From Streptomyces lichenis (GTDB lineage Bacteria > Actinomycetota > Actinomycetes > Streptomycetales > Streptomycetaceae): 64,000 nucleotides of DNA. Every line of letters begins with the position of its first letter. Position 1 is the stretch's first letter. The notes beneath the pieces were generated by a model. That model was not told where the DNA came from. It worked only from the letters and a program-made list of their open reading frames with translations, and made no database searches. Positions 15,529 through 25,800 of the stretch are shown here, in pieces. The stretch spans positions 62,001-126,000 of the forward strand of contig NZ_JALPTH010000022.1 in NCBI RefSeq assembly GCF_023218175.1, written 5' to 3'. Position numbers and translations under genes: made by a program.

Positions 15529-15543
15529 TTTTTTTGGTGCCGC

Positions 15544-15562
15544 GTCAGCCGGATGTCAGCCG
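15544..15562 (+). promoter_or_regulatory. 11-bp-period direct repeat upstream of TetR gene
   Basis: GTCAGCCG occurs at 15544-15551 and 15555-15562, an 11-base period sharing the GTCAG core with the repeat at 3062-3080. It is a possible SARP site. A TACATT (15610-15615) close to the ATG at 15623 would give a nearly leaderless transcript. Confidence 0.35.
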
Positions 15563-15622
15563 ACCGGGCATCCGTGCTCCGGCGGGGAGCCTCCATAACG
15601 CCGTTGCGATACATTCGGGTCC

Positions 15623-16252
15623 ATGGCCAGGCTCAAGACCCACGACGAAGCACTCCGCCTCCGGCTCATCAACCGCGCCGCCGCCACGGTCTTCGACCGC
15701 GGTGCCGGGGCGTTGAGCCTGCGCAGGCTGGCGGCCGACGTGAAGACGTCCACCACGGCCGTCTACTCGCTGTTCGGGAACAAGGCCGGGCTGATCGACA
15801 GCCTGTACCAGGAGGCGGTCCGGCTGTTCCTCGCCCGGCTGACCGCCGTCCGCCCCAGCGACGACCCCGCGGCCGACGTGGTACGGCTCGGCATCGCGTA
15901 CCGCGACTACGCCGTCGCCAACCCGCACCTGTACGGGATCGTGTTCGCCGACCGCCTGGACTACGAGCCCACACCCGAGCGGTTGAACGAGGCCGGCTCG
16001 ACCATCCAGCCGCTGGTGGACGCGGTGGCGCGCGGCCAGGCCGCCGGGCAGTTCAAGGACGGATCGGCCGAGGTCATCGCCCTGTCCTGCTGGGGCGCGG
16101 CCCACGGCCTGGTCTCGCTGGAGCTGTCCGGCAACGCCCCGACCGGGCTGGACATCGGAGCGGTCTACGAGGAGACCCTGCACGCCGTCGTCAGCGGCTG
16201 GCGCGCCCGGGCCGGGGACGGCGGCCACTCCGCACCGCCCCCGCGCCCCTGA
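15623..16252 (+). CDS. TetR/AcrR-family regulator with WHG-type C-terminal domain
   Basis: 209 aa. The N-terminal helix-turn-helix is clear (LINRAAATVFDRGAGALSLR, then TSTTAVYSLFGNKAGLIDSL). The C-terminus carries the WHG-like ligand domain motif WGAAHGLVSLEL. Such repressors typically release DNA on binding the exported metabolite. The gene is divergent from the MMPL exporter, and the shared 265-base region holds palindromes at 15419 and 15514, so repression of the exporter and autoregulation are likely. The ribosome site is poor; the promoter-like TACATT just upstream suggests a leaderless or near-leaderless message. It converges with the KR-DH gene 15 bases away. Confidence 0.88.
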   Translation: MARLKTHDEALRLRLINRAAATVFDRGAGALSLRRLAADVKTSTTAVYSLFGNKAGLIDSLYQEAVRLFLARLTAVRPSDDPAADVVRLGIAYRDYAVANPHLYGIVFADRLDYEPTPERLNEAGSTIQPLVDAVARGQAAGQFKDGSAEVIALSCWGAAHGLVSLELSGNAPTGLDIGAVYEETLHAVVSGWRARAGDGGHSAPPPRP

Positions 16253-16267
16253 TCGACCGGGCGGTCC

Positions 16268-18676
16268 TCAGTCGGTCAGGGTGACGCCCTCCGCACAGAG
16301 CACCTCCCGCCCGGCGCGGACGCCCCACCACTCGCCGGGTGCCGCACCCGCCCGCAGCCGGTCCACCCGCTGCGCCCCCGGGCTCAGCACCAGCCGCCCT
16401 ACGGTGAGCGTGCCGGCGGCCGGGCGGGGCGAGCGGCGGTCCGTCTCGCGCACCATGGTCTCGACGGCCGCGGGTGAGACGGTGTGACCGGGCGGGAAGG
16501 GCGTGGTCCACAGGTCGGCCGGGGTCACCGGCCGCAGCGCGTACTCCCCCGGAGCGCCGGGCTCCGGCCGTTCGGCCGGGAACACCACCCCGGCCCACTC
16601 CAGCCGCCCGGCGTCGGAGGGCGCCTCCTCCGCCGCGGGCACCCGGTCGGTGGTGGGCCCCGGGGCCGGCAGTACGGCCGGTTCCGGGCCGTACACCAGG
16701 GTGGCGCCCGCAACCCGCGCACCGGACGGATCGTCCACGCTGACGTCCACCTGCCACTCGCCGTCCCGCCGGACCCCCTCGGCCCACCGGTGCAGTTCCA
16801 GCCGCCCGCCGGTGAGGCGCAGCCCGGCCAGGTGGACGGTGAAACCACGCACCTCCCGCAGATGCAGCAGGGGCCAGCCCTCCGGCACCACCCAGTCCCC
16901 CGCCGCCACCAGGTGCTCCAGGACGACTCCGACCGGTACGGCCTCGGCGCCCTCGACCCGCAGCTCGGCCAGGCAGGGGTGCCGTCCGGCCTCCAGCGTC
17001 CAGCGGGTGCGCAGCGACCGGAACAGCGCGTACTCCTCGACCTCCCCGAGATGGTGGTCGAGCGCGTGCAGCCGGGGCAGGTCCGGGTGGCCGGTCAGCA
17101 TCCCGAAGCCGCGCAGCTGGCCCGGGGCCAGCACGGCCCCGATCCGGCCGAGGAAGACCGCCTCGCCGGTGTGCCCGGAGGCCAGTTCCTCGGCCCAGCG
17201 GCGGGCGCCCTCGGCGGGGTCCAGGGTGGAGACGTACCGGACGGCGGCGGCGTAGTTGGCGATGACGCCGAGGCGTTCCCAGGTCGGCCAGCAGAGGGTC
17301 TGCACCGGCAGCCCGAGGTTGTCGCGGGCCCAGAACCCCAGCCGGGCCAGCGCCTCGTTGCCCGCCGCGTAGTCGATCTGGCCGACCATCCCGCCCATCC
17401 GGCCGGCCAGTGAGCCGACATTGCTCAGCAGCCGCAGGGCGGCCCGCCGTTCGGGGCGGGCGAGGACGGCTCGGACCAGCTGGGCGAAGCCGGTCACCTT
17501 GACGTCGACCGTGCCCACCACGGACTCCGGTGACTTGCGGTCGAAGCGGGCCGGCTCGTCGATCCCGGCGTTGTGCACCACGTACTGCGGGCCGTCGCCG
17601 AGCGCCGCGAAGACGCTCTCGACCTGCTCGGCGTCGGTGCAGTCGCAGCGCAGATACTCGATGCGCAGCCCGTCGGCGGCGGCCCGCTCCAGATTGCCGA
17701 GGACGGTGCGGGCCTCGTCCGCGCGGCGGATCTCCCGGCGCAGTGCGGTCAGTTCGGCGGGGGTACGGGCCCGGGCCAGCCGGCCGCGCCGCCAGGCGGC
17801 GAACGCCTCGTCGTCCAGGCCGGTGGCCTCGCCCGGCTCGGGCCGCTCGCCGCGGCCGGTGACCACCACCCGGCAGCCGAAGCGCTCGGCGAAGGAGCGG
17901 GCCGCCGCGAATCCGACGCCCCGCGCGCCGCCGGTGATCAGCACCGTGTCGCCGGGACCCGGTGGCCGCGGCCCCGGTGGGACGGCGGGTGCCGGGCGGC
18001 CCGCCAGCACATGGCGTACGCCGTCGCGGTAGCCGACCTCGAAGTGCGCGGGCCGTACGTACTCCCGCTCGACGGCGTCCGCGACGGCGGCGGCGTCGGC
18101 CCGGTCCAGGTCCACCACGACCACGCCCGCGGCGGGCAGTTCCCGGGGCAGGCACTTGGCGAGCCCGGCCCAGATCCCGCCCAGCGGCTGCGGCACCGGC
18201 CCCGCCCCGTGCCCGGCCAGGCCGCCGAGGTGGGTGACGGCGAGATAGACATGGCGGCCGAAGCGGGCTTCGGTGCTCCAGCGGCCGTACGCGGCATGGA
18301 TCACCCCGGTGGTGCGGGTGAGCGCCGACTGCCAGGTGGTGTCGCCCAGTTCGTACGCCAGCCCGGTGACGTTGAGGTCGACCACGCCGTCCCAGCCCTC
18401 GGCGTCCAGCGGGGTCTCGGGGTCGCAGCGCATGACCCGTGCGCCGCGCGCCCGGAGCTCCCCGGCCACGGCGGCCACCAGCGCGGCCGACTCGCCGACC
18501 AGCAGCAGGCGCCGCCCGGCCAGCGGACGGGCCACGGCGGGGGTGGGGTGCGGGACCGGGACGGGCTCCCAGACGAACCGGTCCACCGGGCGGACGAAGG
18601 CCTCCGGGTCGAAGGAGGACAGATGCGGCCGCAGCGCGGGCCAGGCGGGCTCTGCCACCGGGGTGGTGGCGGTCAT
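16268..18676 (-). CDS. Iterative-PKS tailoring protein: KR domain plus inactive-looking DH domain
   Basis: 802 aa. The ATG at 18676 overlaps the P450 stop (ATGA). Residues about 60-280 form a pseudo-Rossmann structural half. Residues about 290-520 form a catalytic ketoreductase: cofactor loop TGGARGVGFAAA, Ser in NVGSLAG and Tyr in QIDYAAGN. The C-terminal part is a hot-dog dehydratase fold, but the segment aligning with the usual DHRIDGxPVLPG motif reads AELRVEGAEAVPVG, so Leu572 replaces the catalytic His. The DH is probably structural or binds without dehydrating. KR-DH order and sequence style resemble PUFA- and enediyne-type synthases, here split into separate proteins. It is the last gene of the 14-gene minus-strand operon. 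The beta-keto substrate is unknown. Confidence 0.8.
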   Translation of the reverse strand: MTATTPVAEPAWPALRPHLSSFDPEAFVRPVDRFVWEPVPVPHPTPAVARPLAGRRLLLVGESAALVAAVAGELRARGARVMRCDPETPLDAEGWDGVVDLNVTGLAYELGDTTWQSALTRTTGVIHAAYGRWSTEARFGRHVYLAVTHLGGLAGHGAGPVPQPLGGIWAGLAKCLPRELPAAGVVVVDLDRADAAAVADAVEREYVRPAHFEVGYRDGVRHVLAGRPAPAVPPGPRPPGPGDTVLITGGARGVGFAAARSFAERFGCRVVVTGRGERPEPGEATGLDDEAFAAWRRGRLARARTPAELTALRREIRRADEARTVLGNLERAAADGLRIEYLRCDCTDAEQVESVFAALGDGPQYVVHNAGIDEPARFDRKSPESVVGTVDVKVTGFAQLVRAVLARPERRAALRLLSNVGSLAGRMGGMVGQIDYAAGNEALARLGFWARDNLGLPVQTLCWPTWERLGVIANYAAAVRYVSTLDPAEGARRWAEELASGHTGEAVFLGRIGAVLAPGQLRGFGMLTGHPDLPRLHALDHHLGEVEEYALFRSLRTRWTLEAGRHPCLAELRVEGAEAVPVGVVLEHLVAAGDWVVPEGWPLLHLREVRGFTVHLAGLRLTGGRLELHRWAEGVRRDGEWQVDVSVDDPSGARVAGATLVYGPEPAVLPAPGPTTDRVPAAEEAPSDAGRLEWAGVVFPAERPEPGAPGEYALRPVTPADLWTTPFPPGHTVSPAAVETMVRETDRRSPRPAAGTLTVGRLVLSPGAQRVDRLRAGAAPGEWWGVRAGREVLCAEGVTLTD

Positions 18677-20121
18677 CGGGCGCGCTCCTGGATGGTCACC
18701 CGGATGCCGCCCTTGGGGAAGAGCGTGATGAACGCGCCGCCGCGAACGGCACCTTGGGCGGGCGAGATGCGGAACCGGCCGGCGACGGCCGCGACCGTCT
18801 GCTGGAGCAGGGCGAGCCCCATCCGCTTGCCGATGCACTGGCGCCGTCCGCCACCGAACGGCAGATAGGCCGAGCGGTCGCGGGCGGGCGAGCCGCCCGG
18901 ACGGAAGCGCTCCGGGTCGAACCGCTCGGGCTCGTCCCACTGCTCGGGGTTGTGGTGCGCCCCGTACACCGAGACCAGCAGCGGGGTGCCGGCCGGGACG
19001 TGATGGCCGGACAGCACATCGTCCTCGATGGCCTCACGGGTGAACTGCCACACCGGCGGGTGCGCCCGCAGGCTCTCGTCCACCACCATCGCGGTGTACG
19101 TCAGCCGGTCCAGGTCCCCGGCGGTCGGCGGGCGCCCGCCCAGCACCCGGTCGGTCTCCTCCGCCAGCGTGTCCCGCACCTCCCCGTGGCGGGCGATCTC
19201 GTACAGGGTCCAGGTCAGCGCGAGCGCCGTGGTCTCGACCCCGGCCAGGAAGAGGGTCACCAGGTCCGACCAGAGCGCGTCGTCCGGCAGGTCCGCCGCG
19301 CGGATCAGGGTGGCGACCTCGCCGCCGGCCCCGTTGTCGACGTCCCGGGCGGCCTGCGCGACCACCCGCTCCAGGGTGCGGCGGGCCCTGGCCACCCGGC
19401 GGCGGTAGGGGGTCGGGACGAAAGACGGGATGGCCTTGTCCACGGAGCCGACGTTCTTGAAGATCGCCTCCAGGGCGACCGAGACCGCCTCGGCGAACTC
19501 GCCGCCGTCCTGGGACAGGTCCTTGCCGACCAGGGCCATCCCCAGCACCCGGCAGGTCAGCTTCATGGCCTCCGGGAAGAGGTCGAACGGCTCCCCGGTG
19601 CGGGCGTGCGCGGCCCACCGGTCGAGCAGTGCGGCGATCGCCTCGTCGCTCTGCCCGGCCCGGTCGGCGATGGCCTGCGGGGTGAAGGCCGGGTTGACCG
19701 CCTTGCGGTGGGCGCGCCAGTCGCGGTCCTCCAGGGTGAGCAGCCCGCGCCCCATGAACAGCTCGAACGCCTCGTAGTAGGCGCCGCGCGCGTAGTTGTC
19801 GGCGTTGACCTGGAGCACCCGGCGGATGCCGTCCGGCGCGGAGAGCTGCACGGTCGGGTTGTGCGGCAGGATCGGCAGCCGGACCACGGTGCCGTGGTCG
19901 CGCTGGGCGCGCAGGGAGTAGCCGGGCGGGTCGGCGGCGTAGGCCACGGTGGAGATGACCGGGTTGGACAGCGGGAAGGACCGGGGCCCCCGCACCGCCC
20001 TCGCCCGGGCGCCGGTCACCGGGCAGACGCCCGCCTCCGGTCGCGCGGTGGTGGCGGTCGTGGTGGTGTCGTCCGGTCGCACGGGGGTGGCGGTGCTGTC
20101 GTCCGGTGGTGCGTCGGTCAC
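18673..20121 (-). CDS. Cytochrome P450 monooxygenase
   Basis: 482 aa from a GTG at 20121 with GGAGG nearby; the start overlaps the preceding stop as GTGA. Motifs are I-helix AGVETTALALTW, K-helix ESLRAHPP (ExxR), PERF region DPERFRPGG and heme loop PFGGGRRQCIGKRM with Cys429 as the iron ligand. The N-terminus has the HCPVTG-like segment (VCPVTGAR) seen in several actinomycete CYPs. It probably hydroxylates or desaturates a carrier-bound or released chain, since it sits between two KR-DH genes of the split PKS. No ferredoxin or ferredoxin reductase gene is visible in the window, so redox partners must come from elsewhere. Confidence 0.92.
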   Translation of the reverse strand: MTDAPPDDSTATPVRPDDTTTTATTARPEAGVCPVTGARARAVRGPRSFPLSNPVISTVAYAADPPGYSLRAQRDHGTVVRLPILPHNPTVQLSAPDGIRRVLQVNADNYARGAYYEAFELFMGRGLLTLEDRDWRAHRKAVNPAFTPQAIADRAGQSDEAIAALLDRWAAHARTGEPFDLFPEAMKLTCRVLGMALVGKDLSQDGGEFAEAVSVALEAIFKNVGSVDKAIPSFVPTPYRRRVARARRTLERVVAQAARDVDNGAGGEVATLIRAADLPDDALWSDLVTLFLAGVETTALALTWTLYEIARHGEVRDTLAEETDRVLGGRPPTAGDLDRLTYTAMVVDESLRAHPPVWQFTREAIEDDVLSGHHVPAGTPLLVSVYGAHHNPEQWDEPERFDPERFRPGGSPARDRSAYLPFGGGRRQCIGKRMGLALLQQTVAAVAGRFRISPAQGAVRGGAFITLFPKGGIRVTIQERAR

Positions 20122-22811
20122 GGGCGGGCCTCCTCGGCGGGGCGGCGTGCGCGGTACTCGCCGGTGGTCTGGTGGACATGGCCGAGCACGACCCCGGTCA
20201 TGTCCTTGATCTGCAGCACGACGTCCCCGGCGGCGGTGACGGCGAGCGCCCGGTTCTCCTCGGCGCTCTCCAGGTCGAGCGAGGCGGGCAGCGAGTACAG
20301 CTCGACCCCGGTGCCCGCAGCGGCCAGTGAGGCGTCGGTGTGTCCCCCGTACAGGTCGATACGGCGGATGGTGCGCGGTACGGCGAGCGGGGTCCACTCG
20401 CCGTCGCTGCGGTCCAGCACGGAGACCCGGGCCAGGCCGTCCAGCAGCACGGACGGCACCACCAGGCCGGAGAACCAGCGCTCGATGCCGGGCCGGTCGG
20501 GCAGGTAGCGGGCCCGCCGGCCGTGCGGATGGGTGCGGGTGGCGGTGGTGGAGACGAAGACCCCGCTGAGCAGTACGGCGGGGTTGGGCAGGTGGTACGG
20601 GTCGGCCAGCGGTTCGGCGCCCTGGTCGTCCCAGTGCTCCCAGCGCGGCGCGGCCACCGGTTCGTCGCGCAGCCGCACCCGGGCCGAGAAGTGGCGGCGG
20701 TCGGCGACCAGCAGCCGGCCGCCGGGCGCCCGCACCTCGCCGGTCACCTCGACGTCCACCACGGACTCGCGCGGCCCGTGCTCCACCAGTCGGGCGGTGA
20801 TCCGCTTGGTCTCGCCCCGGCCGGGCTTGTAGACCCGCAGGAAGGCGTCGAGCCGGACGTCCTCCAGCACCGCCGGGACCCGTCCGGGCACCAGGTGCAT
20901 GGCGGCCTGGGCGGCGAGTTCGGGCACGAAGGTGCCGGGCAGGGTGGGGAAGCCGTTGACGACGTGCTCGCGCAGATAGGCGTCCCGCTCCAGGGAGAAG
21001 GTGCGGACCACGGTGAGCCGGTCGGGGCCGCGGTCCACGATGTCGTCCACGAAGAAGTCCGGCGGCGACGCGGGGCGGGGCGGGGACGGTGGGGCCGGGG
21101 CGCGGCAGAAGTCCAGGTAGCCGGGGGCGGCCAGCTCCATGGTGGCCCGCTCGGCGTCCCCGAACAGGACGGTCAGCGGCGGCGGTTCGGACTGGTCCAG
21201 TTCGTGCAGGAAGTGCTCGACGCCCTCCGGGGTGGGCATGGCGGTGAACTGGGCGCTCTTGGCCAGGAACCTCCGCATGATCGGGGTGGCGCCGAGGCCG
21301 ATGTCCCGCCACAGGGTCCAGCCGATGGTGGACTCGCGGGCGCCCCGGGCGGCGCTGTGGGCGGCGGCGGTGTTGAGGAAGTCGTTGGCCGCGCCGTAGT
21401 CGGTCTCGCCGTTCTGCCCGGTGAAGCCGACGAAGGAGCCGAAGTTGCACCAGCGGCGGGGCACCCGGTCGCCGAACGCCGCCTTGAGGTTGGCGTAGGC
21501 GCGCACCTTCAGGTCGCGGACGGTCCGGAAGTCCGCCAGGCTCTTCTTGGCCACCGAGGCGGCCCGGTTGGTGCCCGCGATGTTGAGCAGCAGGTCCACC
21601 CCGTCCGGCTCCGCCGCCTCGATCCGGCCGACGGTCTCCCGTACCGCCTCCGGATCGCGCAGGTCGCAGAGGTGGTACGCCACCCGGTCCGCGCCGCAGA
21701 GCGCCTGAAGGGTGCGCAGGGTGTCCCGTACCTCCGCGGCGGCGGCCAGCCGGTCGTAGGCCGCGTTGGCCTCCCGCACGGTGAGGCGCTCCGGGCCGGC
21801 GCTCCGCAGCCGGATGAACTCGGCGCGAGTCGGGGCCGGTTCGGTGGAGTCCGGGCCGGGCGGGGTGGAGCCGATGACATGGATACGGGGACGGTCGCGG
21901 CGGGCCAGCGCGGTCAGCAGCGCCGCGCCGATGCCCCGAGCGCCGCCCGCCGCGACGACGGTACGGGGCACCGGTGGAACGGCCTGGGTGGTGCCGGGCT
22001 CCTGCACGGCCTGGAGCAGCAGCCGCTCGCCGTCCGCGAAGGCGACCACCGGCAGCAGCTGGGCGGCCTGGGACTCCGCCGCCGCGTCGGCCTCGGCCTC
22101 GGCCAGCGCGGTGGCCTGGTGGACCACGGCCACCACCGAGCAGGACGGCCACTCCAGCGCCAGGCTCTTGGTGAAGCCGGTGAACAGTCCGGTGCTGGGA
22201 TGCGGGACCCGCTCGGCGTCGATGCCGCCGAGCACGACCACGGTGAACGAGGCGGGGAGCTGCGGTAGTCGGGCGCACTGCTTGGCGGTACGGAAGAGGG
22301 CGTCGTGCAGCCGCAGCAGCCGCTCGGAGGGGCCTCGTGACGGGTCGCCCTCCCGGGAGAGGTCGACCACCACCCGCACATGGCGCGGGGCGGCCCGCCG
22401 GACGGCCTCCTCCAGGGCGTCCCCCTCGGACGGCTCGGGCAGCAGCAGCGTGCAGTCGGCGGGCAGCTCGTACCCGCCCAGCGCCGCCCGCCCGTCCGCC
22501 AGCAGCGCGCTGGACGGCGGGAAGAGCGGCGGCGGGGCGGAGGCGGAGGCCGGGCGGGGCGCGGGGGCGAGCCGCAGCACATGCCGGTCCAGCAGCCGGG
22601 GCTCGGCCTTCCCAGCGGCTGGGGCCTCTTCGGTGGCCGGGGGCGCCTCGGTGATCGGGCGGCTGAGCCGGAGCAGCCGGGTGGGGCCGCCCGTCTCGAA
22701 GGCGCGCTCGATCACCGCCGCCGAGTCCTGGCCGGGCCCGGTGAGGAAGGCGATCAGCTCCCGGGCGCCCTCGGCGCCCAGCAGGGTGGTTCCCTGGTGC
22801 GAGGGGCTCAC
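20118..22811 (-). CDS. Iterative-PKS tailoring protein: KR-DH
   Basis: 897 aa from a GTG at 22811 (GTGA overlap with the KS gene). Residues about 1-280 are a low-complexity start plus a pseudo-Rossmann half (VVVDLSREGDPSR, FTVVVLGGIDAE). The KR has AAGGARGIGAALL, Ser in NFGSFVGF and Tyr in ETDYGAAN. The C-terminal double hot-dog DH keeps the catalytic His in LREHVVNGFPTLPG and an Asp in SVLLDGLAR, so it looks active. This contrasts with the sister KR-DH protein at 16268, whose His is lost. Together with the ER-KS and AT-ACP proteins, this would let a single carrier undergo condensation, ketoreduction, dehydration and enoyl reduction. Confidence 0.82.
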   Translation of the reverse strand: MSPSHQGTTLLGAEGARELIAFLTGPGQDSAAVIERAFETGGPTRLLRLSRPITEAPPATEEAPAAGKAEPRLLDRHVLRLAPAPRPASASAPPPLFPPSSALLADGRAALGGYELPADCTLLLPEPSEGDALEEAVRRAAPRHVRVVVDLSREGDPSRGPSERLLRLHDALFRTAKQCARLPQLPASFTVVVLGGIDAERVPHPSTGLFTGFTKSLALEWPSCSVVAVVHQATALAEAEADAAAESQAAQLLPVVAFADGERLLLQAVQEPGTTQAVPPVPRTVVAAGGARGIGAALLTALARRDRPRIHVIGSTPPGPDSTEPAPTRAEFIRLRSAGPERLTVREANAAYDRLAAAAEVRDTLRTLQALCGADRVAYHLCDLRDPEAVRETVGRIEAAEPDGVDLLLNIAGTNRAASVAKKSLADFRTVRDLKVRAYANLKAAFGDRVPRRWCNFGSFVGFTGQNGETDYGAANDFLNTAAAHSAARGARESTIGWTLWRDIGLGATPIMRRFLAKSAQFTAMPTPEGVEHFLHELDQSEPPPLTVLFGDAERATMELAAPGYLDFCRAPAPPSPPRPASPPDFFVDDIVDRGPDRLTVVRTFSLERDAYLREHVVNGFPTLPGTFVPELAAQAAMHLVPGRVPAVLEDVRLDAFLRVYKPGRGETKRITARLVEHGPRESVVDVEVTGEVRAPGGRLLVADRRHFSARVRLRDEPVAAPRWEHWDDQGAEPLADPYHLPNPAVLLSGVFVSTTATRTHPHGRRARYLPDRPGIERWFSGLVVPSVLLDGLARVSVLDRSDGEWTPLAVPRTIRRIDLYGGHTDASLAAAGTGVELYSLPASLDLESAEENRALAVTAAGDVVLQIKDMTGVVLGHVHQTTGEYRARRPAEEARP

Positions 22812-25800
22812 GCCGCCACGCTCCTTTCCACGACGGCCAGTACGGGCAGGCCGGTGCGCTCGGCGAGCGATCTGCGGGTCAGCGCGAAGAGGAACGCCGC
22901 CTCGGCGGCGCGGCGGCCCGGTTCGTCGTTCCAGCCGGGCAGGGCGGTCCCGTTGACGCCCGCGACCAGCGCCACGTCGATCTCCCGGAAGTCCAGATAG
23001 GAGCCGGCCACGTCGAACGCCTCCAGCAGGGACGCCTCTCCCGCGTCGACCGTGATGTTGAGGCCGCGCAGGTCGAAGTAGTTGGAGAGCCGCGCCGCGA
23101 TGACATTGGGCATCTCTCCGGGGAACGAGTCCTCGGTGGGCGCGGCGATCAGCCCGGTGGCGCGCTCCTCCAGCCGCCGCAGGAACTTCTCGGTGCCGGG
23201 CCGGTCGCCCGCGTCCGCCACCACCCGGCCGATCTCGTCAAGGTAGGCACGGGACTTGTAGAGCAGCGCGTTGCGGGTGGCCCCGGTGTGCCCGACGACC
23301 ACGCCGGTGGTCCGGTTGTGGCTCAGGCACAGCTCCCGTACCGGCTCCGGGAGGCCCTGCATACAGCGGACCAGGGCCAATTGGGTGCGGTCGGTGGCGC
23401 GGGCGGTGGGCGGTGGCATCCGCAGTTCCTGGAACGGCGGTACGGGGTAGGTGGCGCCGAACGAGGGCTCGAACTCCTCGTCGCGGCTGCCCGCCGCCCA
23501 GGCCGCGACCTCCTCGGGCGCGGGGGCGCCCGGCAGGTGGGCGGACCAGCCGACCAGGACCAGGTCCTCGCCGAGCGGGGCGGGCAGGGCCGGTGGGCGG
23601 CCGGTGCGGGCGGCCCGGTGGTCCTCGGAGATGATCACATGGGCGTTGGTGCCGCCGAACCCGAAGCCGGAGACGGCCGCGCGGCGCGGGCGGCCGGGCT
23701 CGGCGGGCCAGGGCACCGGCTCACGGGGCACGGTCAGCCCGCTCGCCTGTCCGGCGAGGGCGTCCGGCAGCCGGGAGAAGCGGTACTGGGCGGGGATGGT
23801 GCCGTGCCGCAGCGCCAGCAGGGTGTGGATCACCGAGACCACCCCGGCCGCCCAACCGCAGTGCCCCACCAGCGACTTGTTGGAGGTGACCTGCTGGACG
23901 CGGGTGCCGGCGTAGCGCCGGGCGAGGCTGGTGAACTCGGCCTCGTCGCCCGCGGGGGTGCCGGTGGCGTGGGCGACGATCCAGTCGATGTCGTCCGGGC
24001 CGAGGCCGCCGCGCTCGAAGGCCCGTTCCACGGCGAGTTCCTGGCCGGCCGGGGCGGGGGCGTAGATGGCCTTGCCCCGGCCGTCGGCGGAGAGCCCGAT
24101 CGCCGAGATGAGGCCGAGGACCCGGTCTCCGTCGGCGCGGGCCCGGGAGAGCCGCTTGAGCACCACGAGCCCGGCCCCGTCGGAGAACAGCGCGCCGTCG
24201 GCGCCCGCGTCCAGGGCGTGTACGGCGCCGCCGGCGGAGAGCCCGTTCAGCTTGGCGAACAGGATCGAACCGCTGGGCGCCAGGGCGAAGGAGCCGCCGC
24301 ACACCGCGATGTCGCTGCGGCCGGAGAGCAGGTCGCGCACCCCGAGGTCCATCGCGTACAGCGAGGATGAGCAGGCGGTGTCCACCATGTGCAGCCGGGT
24401 GTCGCCGGGCAGGATGCCGTCCATGGCGTCCCGGCCGACGCGGTGCGGGTGGCGGGCCTCGCCGGGTGCGCCGCCCCGGCCGAACCGCCCCCGCAGGGCG
24501 TCCCCGACCGGGCCGCGGACGGCCTCGTCGCCGTCCTCGGCGAGGGTGTCCAGGGCGTGGCCCAGGACGTAGGACTCCTCCAGGTGCTGGCTGCCGTCGG
24601 GGGTGTAGCCGACGCAGAAGGAGAAGCGGTCGCCGTCCGCCCGGCGCACCCCGTCGAGCGCCTGGTGCAGGCTGTGCCGCAGCCAGAGCGCGGTGTGGTC
24701 GAGACCGGCGTCGGCCAGCCCCTCCGCCCGCAGCTTGTCGTGCGGCCGGAAGCTCGTGATGAAGCCGGAGCGCCGCTGGTACGTCTTGTCGGGCGCCCGG
24801 CGGTCCTCGTCATGGAAGCGGGCGATGTCCCACCGGTCGGCGGGCGCGTCCACGAAGAGCTCGGCGCCCTCGCACAGCAGCCGCCAGAACTCCTCCGGGG
24901 ACGAGGCCCCGGGGACGGCCATCCCCATACCGACGACGGCGACGGGGTCGTGGGGGTCGGTGGGTTCGCCGTGGGCGGCCGGGAACGCGAGGGCGGCGGG
25001 GTCGTGGGGGTCGGTGGGTCCGCCGTGGGCGCCCGGGAACGCGAGGGCGGCGCTCTCGTGGGCGCCCGGCTCATGGGCGACCGATCCATGGGCGCCCGGC
25101 TCATGGGCGGCTGACCCATGGGCGCCCGGCTCATGGGCAGCTGACCCATGGGCGCCCGGCTCATGGGCAGCTGACCCATGGGCGCCCGGCTCGGCGAGCG
25201 CGGCCGGCTCGGCGGGCGCGGCGCGCTCGACGCGGGCGGCCGGGGACCCGGCTGCGACCGGTGCGGGCGCGGCCGGGTCGCGGGGTGAGGCCGTACCGGC
25301 GAGGGTGGTCGGCTTCTCGTGGGCGGCCGGCTCGCTGGCGGCCGTACCGGCGTGGGTGGTCGGGTTGATGGGGGCCCCGGGCACAACCGGCTCGGTGCGC
25401 GCCACCGGCTCGGCGTACGCGGCCGACGCGGGCGCGATCGGCTCGCGGGACACGGCTCTACCGAGCACGGCCGAATCGGTGTGAGCGGTCGGCTTCCCGT
25501 GGGCGGCCGGGGACCCGACTGCGGCCGGTGCGGGCGGGGCCGGTTCGCGGGGTGAGGCTGTATCGCGGGGCGCGGCCCTACCGGCGAGGGCGGCCGGGTC
25601 GACGTGGGCCTCGGGCACAGTCGGCTCAGCGTGCGCCACCGGCTGGGCGAGGGCGGCCGGCTCGGCGAGGACGGTCGGCTCCTCGTATGCGGCGGGCTCC
25701 GCGTACGCGGCCGGTTCCTCGTTCGCGGTCGGGGACATCGCGGAACGGAGCAGGGTGAGGCCGCCGTCGGCGAGGAGGGTCTGGCCGGTGACCCAGCCGG

